Positions 33,517 to 41,167 of a DNA stretch of 64,000 nucleotides are shown one piece after another (within the stretch, counting starts at the first letter, position 1; each line of letters opens with the position of its first letter). The position numbers and the translations under genes are program-made. The DNA is taken from positions 16,697 to 80,696 of the forward strand of contig CAZYXV010000019.1 of assembly GCA_964651475.1 (NCBI GenBank), given 5' to 3'. A model generated the notes under the pieces. It saw nothing but the letters and a program-made list of their open reading frames with translations. It was not told the origin of the DNA and ran no database searches. Source of the DNA: JBGSMF01 sp964651475 (GTDB lineage Bacteria; Chloroflexota; Anaerolineae; Fen-1058).

Positions 33517-34985
33517 ACAGCTTGACAGAACAAGTTCCACGAGTACTATGGGGTTTAGCTGGCGAGTGGGTAGAGCAAGATTGTGCATGCGCTGAAAACA
33601 TACCGCACCTGTGGCGAATGCCGCCCGGCATCTCCAGCGAAACGGATTGCGCCTGCGCCGAACCGCTTTTGTCGCCCGCCCCCCCCACTTCATTAATGGC
33701 AACTGCCTGGCGCATTGCACCGGAGATCTATCGCGCCCCATTGCCAGACATGCACGAACTAGTCTTTGCTTCTACCGGTCAGGCTGGCCTGATCATTCTT
33801 AACCAACCCGCCCGCGCTATCCTGAATGCTTACCGCCAACCTCACACTCTAACCAACGACACAGCCCGCCAATTGGCACCACTTGGGTTACTCGTTACAA
33901 CCTATCACCCTCAGTCCCCAGTCCCCAATCCCCAATCCACCCTCACCGCCTGGCTACATATTACCAACGCCTGTAACCTAAACTGTGATTACTGCTACGT
34001 AAAAAAATCAAGCACGGCAATGACCCAAGAGGTAGGCTGCGCTGCCATTGACGCTGTCATCCGTTCAGCGCAGGTCAATGGCTACCAGGCTATCAAGCTC
34101 AAGTACGCCGGCGGCGAACCCACGCTGCATCCAGCGTTGGTCAATCGCCTGCACAACTATGCCGTTGATCGAGCCAACCACGCCAAGCTGAAATTGCGCG
34201 AAACGCTGCTGTCCAACGGCGTAGCAGTGACCGACGAATTGCTCGCCTGGCTGCGCGACGAGAACATGCGCGTAATGATCTCAATAGATGGGCTGGGCCA
34301 GGCGCACGACAAACAGCGCCATTTTGCCGATGGGCGCGGCACAGCGTCGTTGGTATGCAATACTATTGAGCGCGCGCTGCGGTTGGGGCTAAAACCCTAT
34401 CTATCCATCACCATCAGCGCAGATAACGCGCACGGGCTATCCTCAACAGTTGCTTTTGCATTGGAACGCGGTGTGCCTTTTAATCTCAATTTTGTCCGGG
34501 CGGCTGGAGGCATTACAAACTCGCGTAAAATCATTGCCGGCGTGCGCGCGGCGTTTGAGGTAATAGAGAACAACCTGCCGCCTTATCCGCTGACCGGCAT
34601 CCTCGACCGCGCCAATTTTGCCGCGCCGCACCCCTATACCTGTGGCGCCGGGCGCGATTACCTGGTGATTGACCCGGCCGGCAAAGTGGCGCGCTGCCAA
34701 ATGGAACTTGAGCAGGCTGTGACTGATGTCTGGGCTGATAATCCACTGCTTGCTGTGCGCGCTGCGCCAACTGGCTTTCAGGCAGTAACCGTAGATGAAA
34801 AAGAAAACTGCCGCGCTTGCCTGTGGCGCTATGCTTGCGGCGGGGGTTGCCCGCTTTTGACGCACCAGGCCACCGGTCACAATCAAGCCCCATCACCCTA
34901 TTGCGAGGTGTACCAGGCGCTCTATCCTGATCTCTTGCGCCTGGAAGGATTGCGGCTGCTCAAGTGGGGAAAGCAGGCAGCATAA
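33513..34985 (+). CDS. Radical SAM-SPASM maturase with N-terminal DCACAE repeats
   Basis: 490 residues, GTG start overlapping the GNAT stop. Residues 23-28 and 45-50 repeat the word DCACAE, each followed by a short Leu/Pro-rich stretch. Residues about 80-130 (HELVFASTGQAGLIILNQPA) look like a PqqD/RRE-type peptide-recognition domain. The radical SAM cluster motif is CNLNCDYC (C154, C158, C161). The C-terminal SPASM domain has CGAGRDYLVIDPAGKVARC and CRACLWRYACGGGC, ligands for auxiliary Fe-S clusters. Known: such enzymes modify ribosomal peptides (thioether, cyclophane) or enzyme side chains. No separate precursor gene is obvious; the DCACAE segment or the small peptide genes downstream are candidates. 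The linker (about 133-142) is encoded by a heptamer repeat. Confidence 0.87.
   Translation: MNSLTEQVPRVLWGLAGEWVEQDCACAENIPHLWRMPPGISSETDCACAEPLLSPAPPTSLMATAWRIAPEIYRAPLPDMHELVFASTGQAGLIILNQPARAILNAYRQPHTLTNDTARQLAPLGLLVTTYHPQSPVPNPQSTLTAWLHITNACNLNCDYCYVKKSSTAMTQEVGCAAIDAVIRSAQVNGYQAIKLKYAGGEPTLHPALVNRLHNYAVDRANHAKLKLRETLLSNGVAVTDELLAWLRDENMRVMISIDGLGQAHDKQRHFADGRGTASLVCNTIERALRLGLKPYLSITISADNAHGLSSTVAFALERGVPFNLNFVRAAGGITNSRKIIAGVRAAFEVIENNLPPYPLTGILDRANFAAPHPYTCGAGRDYLVIDPAGKVARCQMELEQAVTDVWADNPLLAVRAAPTGFQAVTVDEKENCRACLWRYACGGGCPLLTHQATGHNQAPSPYCEVYQALYPDLLRLEGLRLLKWGKQAA
33912..33938. repeat. STRR-like heptamer repeat (CCCCART) inside the radical SAM gene
   Basis: CAGTCCCCAGTCCCCAATCC continues with CCAATCC: three to four 7-bp units in frame, encoding PQSPVPNPQS between the RRE-like and radical SAM domains. 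The word is the one known as STRR1 in cyanobacteria. Confidence 0.6.
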
Positions 34986-35005
34986 CAGCATCAACTCCGG
35001 CTCTA

Positions 35006-35044
35006 AACGAGGGAGAAGGTTACAAGCCTTCTCCCTCGTTTTTT
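35006..35044 (+). terminator. Strong intrinsic terminator after the radical SAM gene
   Basis: AACGAGGGAGAAGG (35007-35020) pairs with CCTTCTCCCTCGTT (35027-35040) and runs into TTTTTT. It ends the coupled NTPase-STAND-GNAT-radical SAM operon. Confidence 0.9.
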
Positions 35045-35234
35045 GCGTGAGATTGTTGTGAGATGGTAGTAAGAAAAGAGCCAGAAAGTAGCAACCCGCT
35101 CGCAAACACTTTTTCAGATTATTGTACGACTCTTGCAAGAGCTGGCACGCTATTTAGCAGTATGATGTAGGCAGGATAAACAATCAACATTCTTGTGATA
35201 AAAGAAAGCAACTGGCACAGAAAGGAAGGTTAAT

Positions 35235-35354
35235 ATGGGAGAAATAATTCAAGCAATTCCTGTCATCATCATAGCGTTACCGTTTCTGCTTGTGCTTACA
35301 CGAATGCTCACCGCATCCCATGACGATGGTGACGGCTGGGGGCAGTGGTCTTAG
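35235..35354 (+). CDS. 39-aa membrane peptide, small ORF A
   Basis: ATG 35235 with AAAGGAAGG 6 bases upstream. One hydrophobic helix (IIQAIPVIIIALPFLLV) followed by a short polar tail ending DDGDGWGQWS. No family recognised. It is the first gene after the terminator and precedes the NYN gene by 44 bases. It could be a membrane-active peptide, a toxin-like peptide or a modified peptide substrate; the Asp/Trp/Gly-rich tail is unusual. Confidence comes from RBS, hydrophobicity and the presence of three more such ORFs in a row. Confidence 0.55.
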   Translation: MGEIIQAIPVIIIALPFLLVLTRMLTASHDDGDGWGQWS

Positions 35355-35398
35355 CCGAGGTGTAAGCACCCGGCTCCAGGCTCGAGGGGAGACGAAAA

Positions 35399-35917
35399 AT
35401 GTCCAACAACTCTTTGCCCTGCTGCGTTGTCTTGATAGACGTCAAAAACATTTCGCCCAACATAATAGGTGGGCTGATGCGGCAGTTGAAGTCGAGATAC
35501 ACCATTACTCAAGCCATTGGCTTTGCCGATTTTGGCCAGCCAGAGATTTCTAACACCAAAGCAGCGCTACGGCGGCTGGGTATCACGCTCCGCCACGTCC
35601 CGAGTCTGCAATCTGGGCGCTTTCGTAAAAGCCTGGTGGATCAGACGTTAATGATTGAAATGATGATGATCCACGCTCACTGTCGCAATCAAATTGATGC
35701 TTACGTGCTCGTTTCCGGCGATGGGCATTTTGTGCCGATGGTGCAGGCGCTGCGTAGAGATGGCAAGCGTGTGATTGTAGCCGCGCCGCGACAATCGTCC
35801 AGCCGTGCACTACGCAGGGTGGCCAGTCAGTTTTTTACAGTGCGGATGCACGCGCGCAAGTCATCGGCCTCAACTACACTGCCTGGAATCGCACCGAGAA
35901 CAGAGAGGCCGCAATGA
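35399..35917 (+). CDS. NYN-domain (LabA/DUF88-type) putative ribonuclease
   Basis: 172 residues, GGGGAGACGAAAA before the ATG. The PIN-like NYN pattern is clear: CVVLIDVKNI at the start (first acidic residue Asp), LVDQTLMIEMMM in the middle (Asp), and YVLVSGDGHFVPMVQALRRDGKRVIV (S-G-D-x-D/H-F). In most members the last motif is SGDxDF; here it is SGDGHF, a small deviation. Known members are metal-dependent RNases or RNA-binding regulators. The stop overlaps the start of a 26-aa membrane peptide (ATGA), so the pair is translationally coupled. Confidence 0.85.
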   Translation: MSNNSLPCCVVLIDVKNISPNIIGGLMRQLKSRYTITQAIGFADFGQPEISNTKAALRRLGITLRHVPSLQSGRFRKSLVDQTLMIEMMMIHAHCRNQIDAYVLVSGDGHFVPMVQALRRDGKRVIVAAPRQSSSRALRRVASQFFTVRMHARKSSASTTLPGIAPRTERPQ

Positions 35918-35994
35918 TTGCTCTGGTCATCATTGGCACGGTCAATTTGATAGCACTATTTGTGTTGGCGTTGCACCAACCAGTTGCACGATAA
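35914..35994 (+). CDS. 26-aa membrane peptide, small ORF B
   Basis: Overlaps the NYN stop by ATGA. Nearly the whole peptide is one membrane helix (MIALVIIGTVNLIALFVLAL, then HQPVAR). No family recognised. Coupling to the NYN gene is the main support. Confidence 0.5.
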   Translation: MIALVIIGTVNLIALFVLALHQPVAR

Positions 35995-36008
35995 GAGGAG
36001 GTGTATAA

Positions 36009-36107
36009 ATGAAACGACAAATTACCATTCATGATCTATTGGTGATCTTGTTGCTGCCACCCTTGCTAATATTGACCGAAATAATCAAACTGATAGGCGG
36101 GCCTTGA
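36009..36107 (+). CDS. 32-aa membrane peptide, small ORF C
   Basis: ATG 36009 preceded by the excellent RBS GAGGAGGTGTATAA. Short basic head (MKRQITIHD), then a Leu/Ile-rich helix with a double proline (LLVILLLPPLLILTE), ending IIKLIGGP. No family recognised. The RBS makes translation likely. Confidence 0.6.
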   Translation: MKRQITIHDLLVILLLPPLLILTEIIKLIGGP

Positions 36108-36114
36108 ATTTTTT

Positions 36115-36167
36115 CTCGGGCGAAGCAAGCTATTGGTTTTTGCAAAAACTACTTGCTTCGCCCGGAA
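36115..36167. repeat. Inverted repeat between small ORFs C and D
   Basis: CTCGGGCGAAGCAAG (from about 36115) pairs with CTTGCTTCGCCCGG (from about 36152), loop about 22 bases. No U tract on either strand, so it is not a clear terminator. It could be a processing or recoding site within this mRNA. Confidence 0.45.
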
Positions 36168-36229
36168 TGATAGATCTGCGATCTTGGATATTTGTTCCAA
36201 CATTTGAATTTATCGAAAGGACGTATCTG

Positions 36230-36367
36230 ATGTTCACTTATATTTTCTTGCTGATCACAGTACCTCTCATAGTTGCTTTGGGAACAGGCATAAACCACAC
36301 AGTGGCAGATTACAGACGGCGGCGCATTTACGCCCAACGGCTCAGGCAAGTGCTGGCGCAAAATTAA
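36230..36367 (+). CDS. 45-aa membrane peptide, small ORF D
   Basis: ATG 36230 with GAAAGGACG about 6 bases upstream. A longer TTG-start reading from 36104 would overlap ORF C and cross the inverted repeat, so I prefer the ATG. One membrane helix (YIFLLITVPLIVALGTG), then a basic tail (DYRRRRIYAQRLRQ). Unknown family. Same design as its neighbours: one helix with a charged end. Confidence 0.6.
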   Translation: MFTYIFLLITVPLIVALGTGINHTVADYRRRRIYAQRLRQVLAQN

Positions 36368-36396
36368 ACAGCCAAATGAATCTCTGATGTGCAACC

Positions 36397-36555
36397 CGCT
36401 CGCTCGAAATCGTCGTGTAGCGCAACCTGTTGACCATCCACGAAAAGCGCGAGTTCATTGATCCGCGCAGCGCCCCGCCGGATTTGGAAGAGGCGGAGAG
36501 ACGCACGCGAAAAGAGATCGCGGACATTGAGGCGCGATTGGCAAAATTGGGGTAG
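36397..36555 (+). pseudogene. Remnant of a gene C-terminus
   Basis: A frame ending at TAG 36553 reads RNLLTIHEKREFIDPRSAPP then DLEEAERRTRKEIADIEARL. It has good coding character (charged coiled coil) but no start, and an in-frame TAG at 36418. It looks like the tail of a lost protein, perhaps a nuclease-type gene; I cannot name the family. Confidence 0.45.
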
Positions 36556-36642
36556 AATATAGCTAGAAAATTGCCAGTGCAAAATACCGCCGCAACCAGT
36601 GCGCGGAAAGTCGCAAGCTACACTTTTTAAAGGAGGAAAAGC

Positions 36643-36855
36643 ATGGACGAGTTAATCAAGCTGGTTGTAAACAAGACCGGGCTGCCGGAAGCGACGGCCC
36701 AAAAGGCCGTAGAGGTTGTGATTGGCTATTTGAAGAAAAAGCTGCCCGCGCCCATTGGCGCGCAGATTGATGCGCTGCTGGCCAGCGGCCAGGCAGCCCA
36801 GGGCGTTGAAAGCGCGGCGCAGGCATTGGGTGGGCTGTTGGGCAAAAAGAAATAG
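36643..36855 (+). CDS. 70-aa DUF2267-like protein
   Basis: AAAGGAGGAAAAGC before the ATG. Mostly helical: MDELIKLVVNKTGLPEATAQ, then AVEVVIGYLKKKLPAPIG and a Gly/Lys tail (LGGLLGKKK). The pattern of a helical 'TG-L-x-x-A-x-x-A' start is that of small DUF2267/DUF937-style proteins. Function unknown. It is transcribed towards the convergent UroD-family gene. Confidence 0.65.
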   Translation: MDELIKLVVNKTGLPEATAQKAVEVVIGYLKKKLPAPIGAQIDALLASGQAAQGVESAAQALGGLLGKKK

Positions 36856-36884
36856 CCGCTCGCCGCGCACACTGCACATCGGGG

Positions 36885-38033
36885 CTAAAGACTCCCGGCA
36901 TCTTGCGAGACGCCGGGAACGAGTCCTTGGGCCGCCCGGTACATTGCCACAATGTTTTCCGGCGGCGTATCGGGCTGAAAATTGTGCGCCGGGGCCAGGA
37001 TATAGCCCCCGCCCGGCGACAGTATTTCCAGGACGCGCCGCACGTTTGCCCTCACCTCTTCTGGCGCGCCGCGCGGCAGGGTACGTTGTTCGTCAATGCC
37101 GCCGTGGAAGCATAGCCGCGCGCCAAAGTCGCGCTTGAGCGCGGAGGGATCCATGCCGGCGGCGTGCGGTTGAATGGGGTTGAGCACATCCAGTCCGATC
37201 TCGATCAAATCCTCGATGAAGGGCCTGACGCCGCCGCAGGTGTGCATAAAAATCTTGGCGCTGGTGCGCGCCTTGATTTCGGCGAACAATTGGCGATGCA
37301 GCGGTTTGATCAGCTCGCGGTACAGCGCGGGCGAAAGCATCGGCCCGGTCTGAATGCCCAGGTCGTCGGCAGTTTCGACCATTTGCACATACGGGCCAAC
37401 GGCATTCAGCATCACCTCGTATTGGCCGCAAATCACTTCAAAGACCTTGTGCAATAACCTGTCGGCAAAGCGCTTGTTACGTTTGAGGTCGCCCAAAAAG
37501 GCGGCAAAGCCGCGCAGGTACAGGGCCGTCTCGAATACGCCGCCGGGCAGGTGCGCCACCAGTGCGTAATCGCTTTGCTCGTACAGTTGGCGGGCCTGTT
37601 CGGCCAGGCCAGCCACCCGCGCGGGGTCAAAGGGATCAGGCCAGGCAAAGCGGCCCAAATCGGCTTCGTGGGCCTCTGCTAAGGGGTGCGCCACCATCAC
37701 CGCATAGTGTCCCACCTTCTTTTGACGCAGCCCCCACTCGTCGGCCCAACTGCCATCGTCAAAGTGCGGCGAAACAAAATCGGATGGAGGGCGCAAGCGC
37801 ACGCGGCGAAAATCAATCTCGAGCGCCCGCAGCACGCGCTCGTCCAGGTCAAGCATAACAAAAATGGGGCTGATCGTTTCACCGCCATCGCCCTGAAGGC
37901 CCAGGTGCGCTTTGAGCGGCCAGTAAGCGCCTTCCATCAGGCTGGCTACGCTGCCGCCCATATCCTGCGGGGGCCTATCGGGCTGTTGGTGATCGAGCGC
38001 CGTGACAACACGTTGGCGTGGGGTTAATCTCAT
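36885..38033 (-). CDS. Uroporphyrinogen decarboxylase-family (MtaA/CmuA-like) protein
   Basis: 382 residues. TIM-barrel of the URO-D superfamily: start TPRQRVVTALDHQQPDRPP, the zinc-type motif KIFMHTCGGVRPFIEDLIEIG (H-x-C), LNPIQPHAAGMDP, and the glycine-rich end GGYILAPAHNFQPDTPPENI. The H-x-C-G motif is that of corrinoid/CoM methyltransferases rather than of heme-type UroD, which lack it. Probably a methyltransferase, substrate unknown. No corrinoid protein gene is adjacent. Single gene between convergent DUF2267-like and the PBP1A gene. Confidence 0.82.
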   Translation of the reverse strand: MRLTPRQRVVTALDHQQPDRPPQDMGGSVASLMEGAYWPLKAHLGLQGDGGETISPIFVMLDLDERVLRALEIDFRRVRLRPPSDFVSPHFDDGSWADEWGLRQKKVGHYAVMVAHPLAEAHEADLGRFAWPDPFDPARVAGLAEQARQLYEQSDYALVAHLPGGVFETALYLRGFAAFLGDLKRNKRFADRLLHKVFEVICGQYEVMLNAVGPYVQMVETADDLGIQTGPMLSPALYRELIKPLHRQLFAEIKARTSAKIFMHTCGGVRPFIEDLIEIGLDVLNPIQPHAAGMDPSALKRDFGARLCFHGGIDEQRTLPRGAPEEVRANVRRVLEILSPGGGYILAPAHNFQPDTPPENIVAMYRAAQGLVPGVSQDAGSL

Positions 38034-38071
38034 GGTATGGAACTACTTGTGGGAATCCCGGTACAGCAGCG

Positions 38072-41068
38072 TCACTCTTTCTTTTTGATTCCGATAAAGA
38101 CCTGCACCTTGTTGCTTTCGACCACGTTGCCGGCCTTGTCGTACACCTTGACCCACAGCGAGTGCTTGCCGGCCTTGCCGCCGCTATCCAGCAGCCACTT
38201 GTCGTGGAAAGGCGCCACCCGCCGCACGGTAAACGGTTTTTCTTCCTGGTCAACGTAAAACTCGACGCGATCAATGCCAAAATTATCCGAGACTTCGGCG
38301 TTGACGTTGACCCACTCGTCTTTCCCCAACACGTACTCTTCGTCCGGCAGGGGATAGTTCAGCTCGACCTTGGGCGGCGTGTTGTCTACCGTCACCTGCA
38401 CGGTGAATTGCTGCACACTTTGATCGTGACGGATGACGCTCAATTGCAGGCTGTACAAACCGTCCAGGCCATTCGTATCCCAAAACTCGAGCACGTTATT
38501 ATCCACCTGGTTGCCGTGATCCGGTCCAATCTGCACCCACTCGGACGGATTCATCCCTTTGCCAAAAGCCACGCGATACATGTTAAAGTCGCCGCCGCGC
38601 GCGTTGCCGCGTATCTCGATGGCGCCGTGAATGGCGCTGTAGGCGGTTGGGCTAATGATGCCCACGTCCCCCACCTCCGGCGCGCCGCCGTAGATCGTAT
38701 CATATTCTGAGGGCGGCTGCGGGATCTCGGACTCGCGCACCCAGTCGGCGGCCTCGGGCGGATATATCTCGAACACCTTTTCTTCAACGCGGTCAGGCGG
38801 GGTGAACACTGTGGCCAGCTTGCCCGTCTCGCGGTCAATCAAAAACGCCTGGTGGATAGTGTCGTACGCCTTGGGTTCAGTGCCGGGAATAAATAGCTCG
38901 GTCACGGTGGGACAGTACTTGGTAGGCAGCAAGCCGGATATGGCGCACACCGACTGCGTCACCAATCCCTCGGGCCGCGCAAACTGCTCGACGGCCAGGT
39001 CCCGGTGCACATACAGCATAACGTCGTGCCAGATGGGCGCCGCGCCGTCGCGGCCAGAGACGTTTTTCATCTCCGAATTATCCGTATTGCCGACCCAGAC
39101 CGCCGTGACGTATTGCGGCGTATAGCCGATGGTCCAGTTATCGCGAAAGTCGTTCGTTGTCCCCGTCTTGACGGCCGCCGGGCGATCAATCTCCAGGGGA
39201 TTGGGATTGCCAAAGGCGGCCCATCGCGCCGCGTTATCAGACAACATGCTGTTCATGATATACGCCAGGCGAGGATCGAGGATAGACTGTGTACCCGGCT
39301 GCTTGTATTCCCACAACACTTTGCCGGAGCGATCCTCAACGCGCAGCACGGGCGACGGTTCCAACGCACGGTAGCCTGGGCGCAGTTGGTCGGGAAGCAC
39401 ATCCACCCCTACCATCGTCCCGCCGTTTGCCAGCACGCCAAAGGAATACGCCATGTCAATCACCTTGACCTCGCCCCCGCCCAACGTCAACGCCAGGCCA
39501 TAATAATCCAGCCCGCGATTGAGCGTAGTGATGCCCATCTTGTGCGCCGTGCGGATCACGTTCTCGATGCCCGCCATTTGCAGCGCCTTGACGGCCGGGA
39601 TGTTATAGCTGCGCGCCAGGGCCATGCGCATGCGCTGCATGCCATGATACTTGCGGTCGTAATTTTCGGGCACATAAGGCGCCTGGCCAGGCTGCTCGAA
39701 ACCGGTGCGCACGTCCAAAAACGCCGTCGAGGCCGGATAGCCCTGCGCCAGCAAGGTGAGATACGTAAAGGGCTTGAACGAACTGCCCGGCTGGCGCAGG
39801 CCAATCGCCACGTTAAACTTGCCATCTATGGCGTCGTTCCAATAATCCACACTGCCGAGCATGGCCACAATTTCGCCCGTGCGGGGTCGAATGACGACGA
39901 CGGCGGCATTGTTGACATTGTGCCCCCCATCGTTGAGCTTTTGAACGTGAGCGGCGGCAATGCGCTGCACCTCGTCGTTCAGGTCGAGATCGAGCGTGGT
40001 ATACACGCGCAGGCCGCCGCGATACACGGCGTCTGGGCCAAAGCGATCTTCCAACCACTTGCGCACGTAAATCGAAAAGTGCGGCGCTTTGATGTCAAAG
40101 CGTTCCGCCACGCCGCCGGCCAGTTTCAACTCCCGGTACTTGGTCGCAACGGACTCTTCAGGCGTGATGTACCCTTCGCGCACCAATGCGTCCAACACCA
40201 ACGCCTGGCGCTCTTTGGCCTCTTGCGGCGCGTCAATTGGATTCATGCCGGGGAACTGGGGAATGGCCGCCAGCATGGAACATTCGGCCAGGTCTAGTTG
40301 ATCAACGTTTTTGCCAAAGTACACCTGCGCCGCCGCTTCCAATCCGTACGCCAGGTTGCCATAGTGGTTCGTATTGAGATACCACTCCAGGATTTGATCT
40401 TTGCTGTAGCGGCGGCTGATCTCCATTGCCAGGAGCGCCTCTTTGATCTTGCGCGTATAGCTCTTTTGGTAACGCTCTTCGGGATCAATCAACGTGTTCT
40501 TGATGAGCTGGACGGTGATGGACGAGCCGCCCTGAACAGAGCCTCCCTGCAAATTGGACCAGAAAGCGCGGGCGATACCTCTGAGGTCTATGCCGGGATT
40601 CGCGTAAAAGCTCTTGTCTTCGAGCGCTATCGTCGCCTGCTGGCACAACAACGGAATGCGGTCGAGCGTGGCCCACTGCCGGTCGCCGGTGCGCGGATCA
40701 ATCACTTCGTACAACAGCGTCTTGCCCGTCCGGTCATAGATTTTCGTCGTTTCAAAAAACTCGCTAGAGGTAGACTGTTGGAAGCGCGTTTCCAACTGGC
40801 CGGGATCGGGCAAGTCTTTGGTAAGGTTGAGATAAGCGGCGACTGTGCCGCCGGCTGCCGCTACCAGGCCGGTGAACGAAGCTGCAATCGTCGCCAAGAC
40901 GACGACGATCATTAACCGCGCGAGAATCATCACTGTCCCGCCGCCCTGCGCGCTGCGGCCGCGGCGCGCGCGGCGCGTGTGAACAATGTGCTTCTTGTAA
41001 TGTGTATTCCAACTTGACACGACAACCTCTTCTCGAACAGATGCTCTATTAGCTTGTGCAACAGCCAA
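38072..41068 (-). CDS. Bifunctional penicillin-binding protein 1A family
   Basis: 998 residues. Basic cytoplasmic tail, one membrane helix (about 48-80), GT51 glycosyltransferase domain with catalytic E150 in ALEDKSFYANPGID and GGSSITVQLIKN (about 178), then the transpeptidase domain with PGSSFKP (about 430), ARSYN (about 490) and VKTGTTNDF (about 634). The C-terminal 200 residues add two beta-sandwich domains (NTPPKVELNYPLP; FGIDRVEFYVDQEEKPF) not found in E. coli PBP1A. Polymerises and cross-links peptidoglycan on the outer face of the membrane. A second start at M47 would remove the basic tail. Confidence 0.93.
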   Translation of the reverse strand: MAVAQANRASVREEVVVSSWNTHYKKHIVHTRRARRGRSAQGGGTVMILARLMIVVVLATIAASFTGLVAAAGGTVAAYLNLTKDLPDPGQLETRFQQSTSSEFFETTKIYDRTGKTLLYEVIDPRTGDRQWATLDRIPLLCQQATIALEDKSFYANPGIDLRGIARAFWSNLQGGSVQGGSSITVQLIKNTLIDPEERYQKSYTRKIKEALLAMEISRRYSKDQILEWYLNTNHYGNLAYGLEAAAQVYFGKNVDQLDLAECSMLAAIPQFPGMNPIDAPQEAKERQALVLDALVREGYITPEESVATKYRELKLAGGVAERFDIKAPHFSIYVRKWLEDRFGPDAVYRGGLRVYTTLDLDLNDEVQRIAAAHVQKLNDGGHNVNNAAVVVIRPRTGEIVAMLGSVDYWNDAIDGKFNVAIGLRQPGSSFKPFTYLTLLAQGYPASTAFLDVRTGFEQPGQAPYVPENYDRKYHGMQRMRMALARSYNIPAVKALQMAGIENVIRTAHKMGITTLNRGLDYYGLALTLGGGEVKVIDMAYSFGVLANGGTMVGVDVLPDQLRPGYRALEPSPVLRVEDRSGKVLWEYKQPGTQSILDPRLAYIMNSMLSDNAARWAAFGNPNPLEIDRPAAVKTGTTNDFRDNWTIGYTPQYVTAVWVGNTDNSEMKNVSGRDGAAPIWHDVMLYVHRDLAVEQFARPEGLVTQSVCAISGLLPTKYCPTVTELFIPGTEPKAYDTIHQAFLIDRETGKLATVFTPPDRVEEKVFEIYPPEAADWVRESEIPQPPSEYDTIYGGAPEVGDVGIISPTAYSAIHGAIEIRGNARGGDFNMYRVAFGKGMNPSEWVQIGPDHGNQVDNNVLEFWDTNGLDGLYSLQLSVIRHDQSVQQFTVQVTVDNTPPKVELNYPLPDEEYVLGKDEWVNVNAEVSDNFGIDRVEFYVDQEEKPFTVRRVAPFHDKWLLDSGGKAGKHSLWVKVYDKAGNVVESNKVQVFIGIKKKE

Positions 41069-41114
41069 CCAAACCGCAGCCGTATCATACCATAGGGCGC
41101 TCTATTGCGCCACC

Positions 41115-41148
41115 AAACAAAAGGTCCCTTGCGGATTGCAAGGGACCT
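41115..41148 (-). terminator. Intrinsic terminator of the coiled-coil protein gene
   Basis: On the minus strand AGGTCCCTTGC / GCAAGGGACCT stem is followed by TTTTGTTTGG. It lies just past the stop at 41168. Confidence 0.8.
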
Positions 41149-41167
41149 GGCATCAACATAGATGTCG

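Noticed and set aside
35137..35165. TGGCACG ... TTAGCA resembling a sigma-54 promoter
   Set aside because: GG to GC spacing is 11 rather than 10 bases and no sigma-54 activator is nearby.
39005..40297. 430-codon plus-strand frame within PBP1A
   Set aside because: Shadow; all PBP motifs are on the minus strand.
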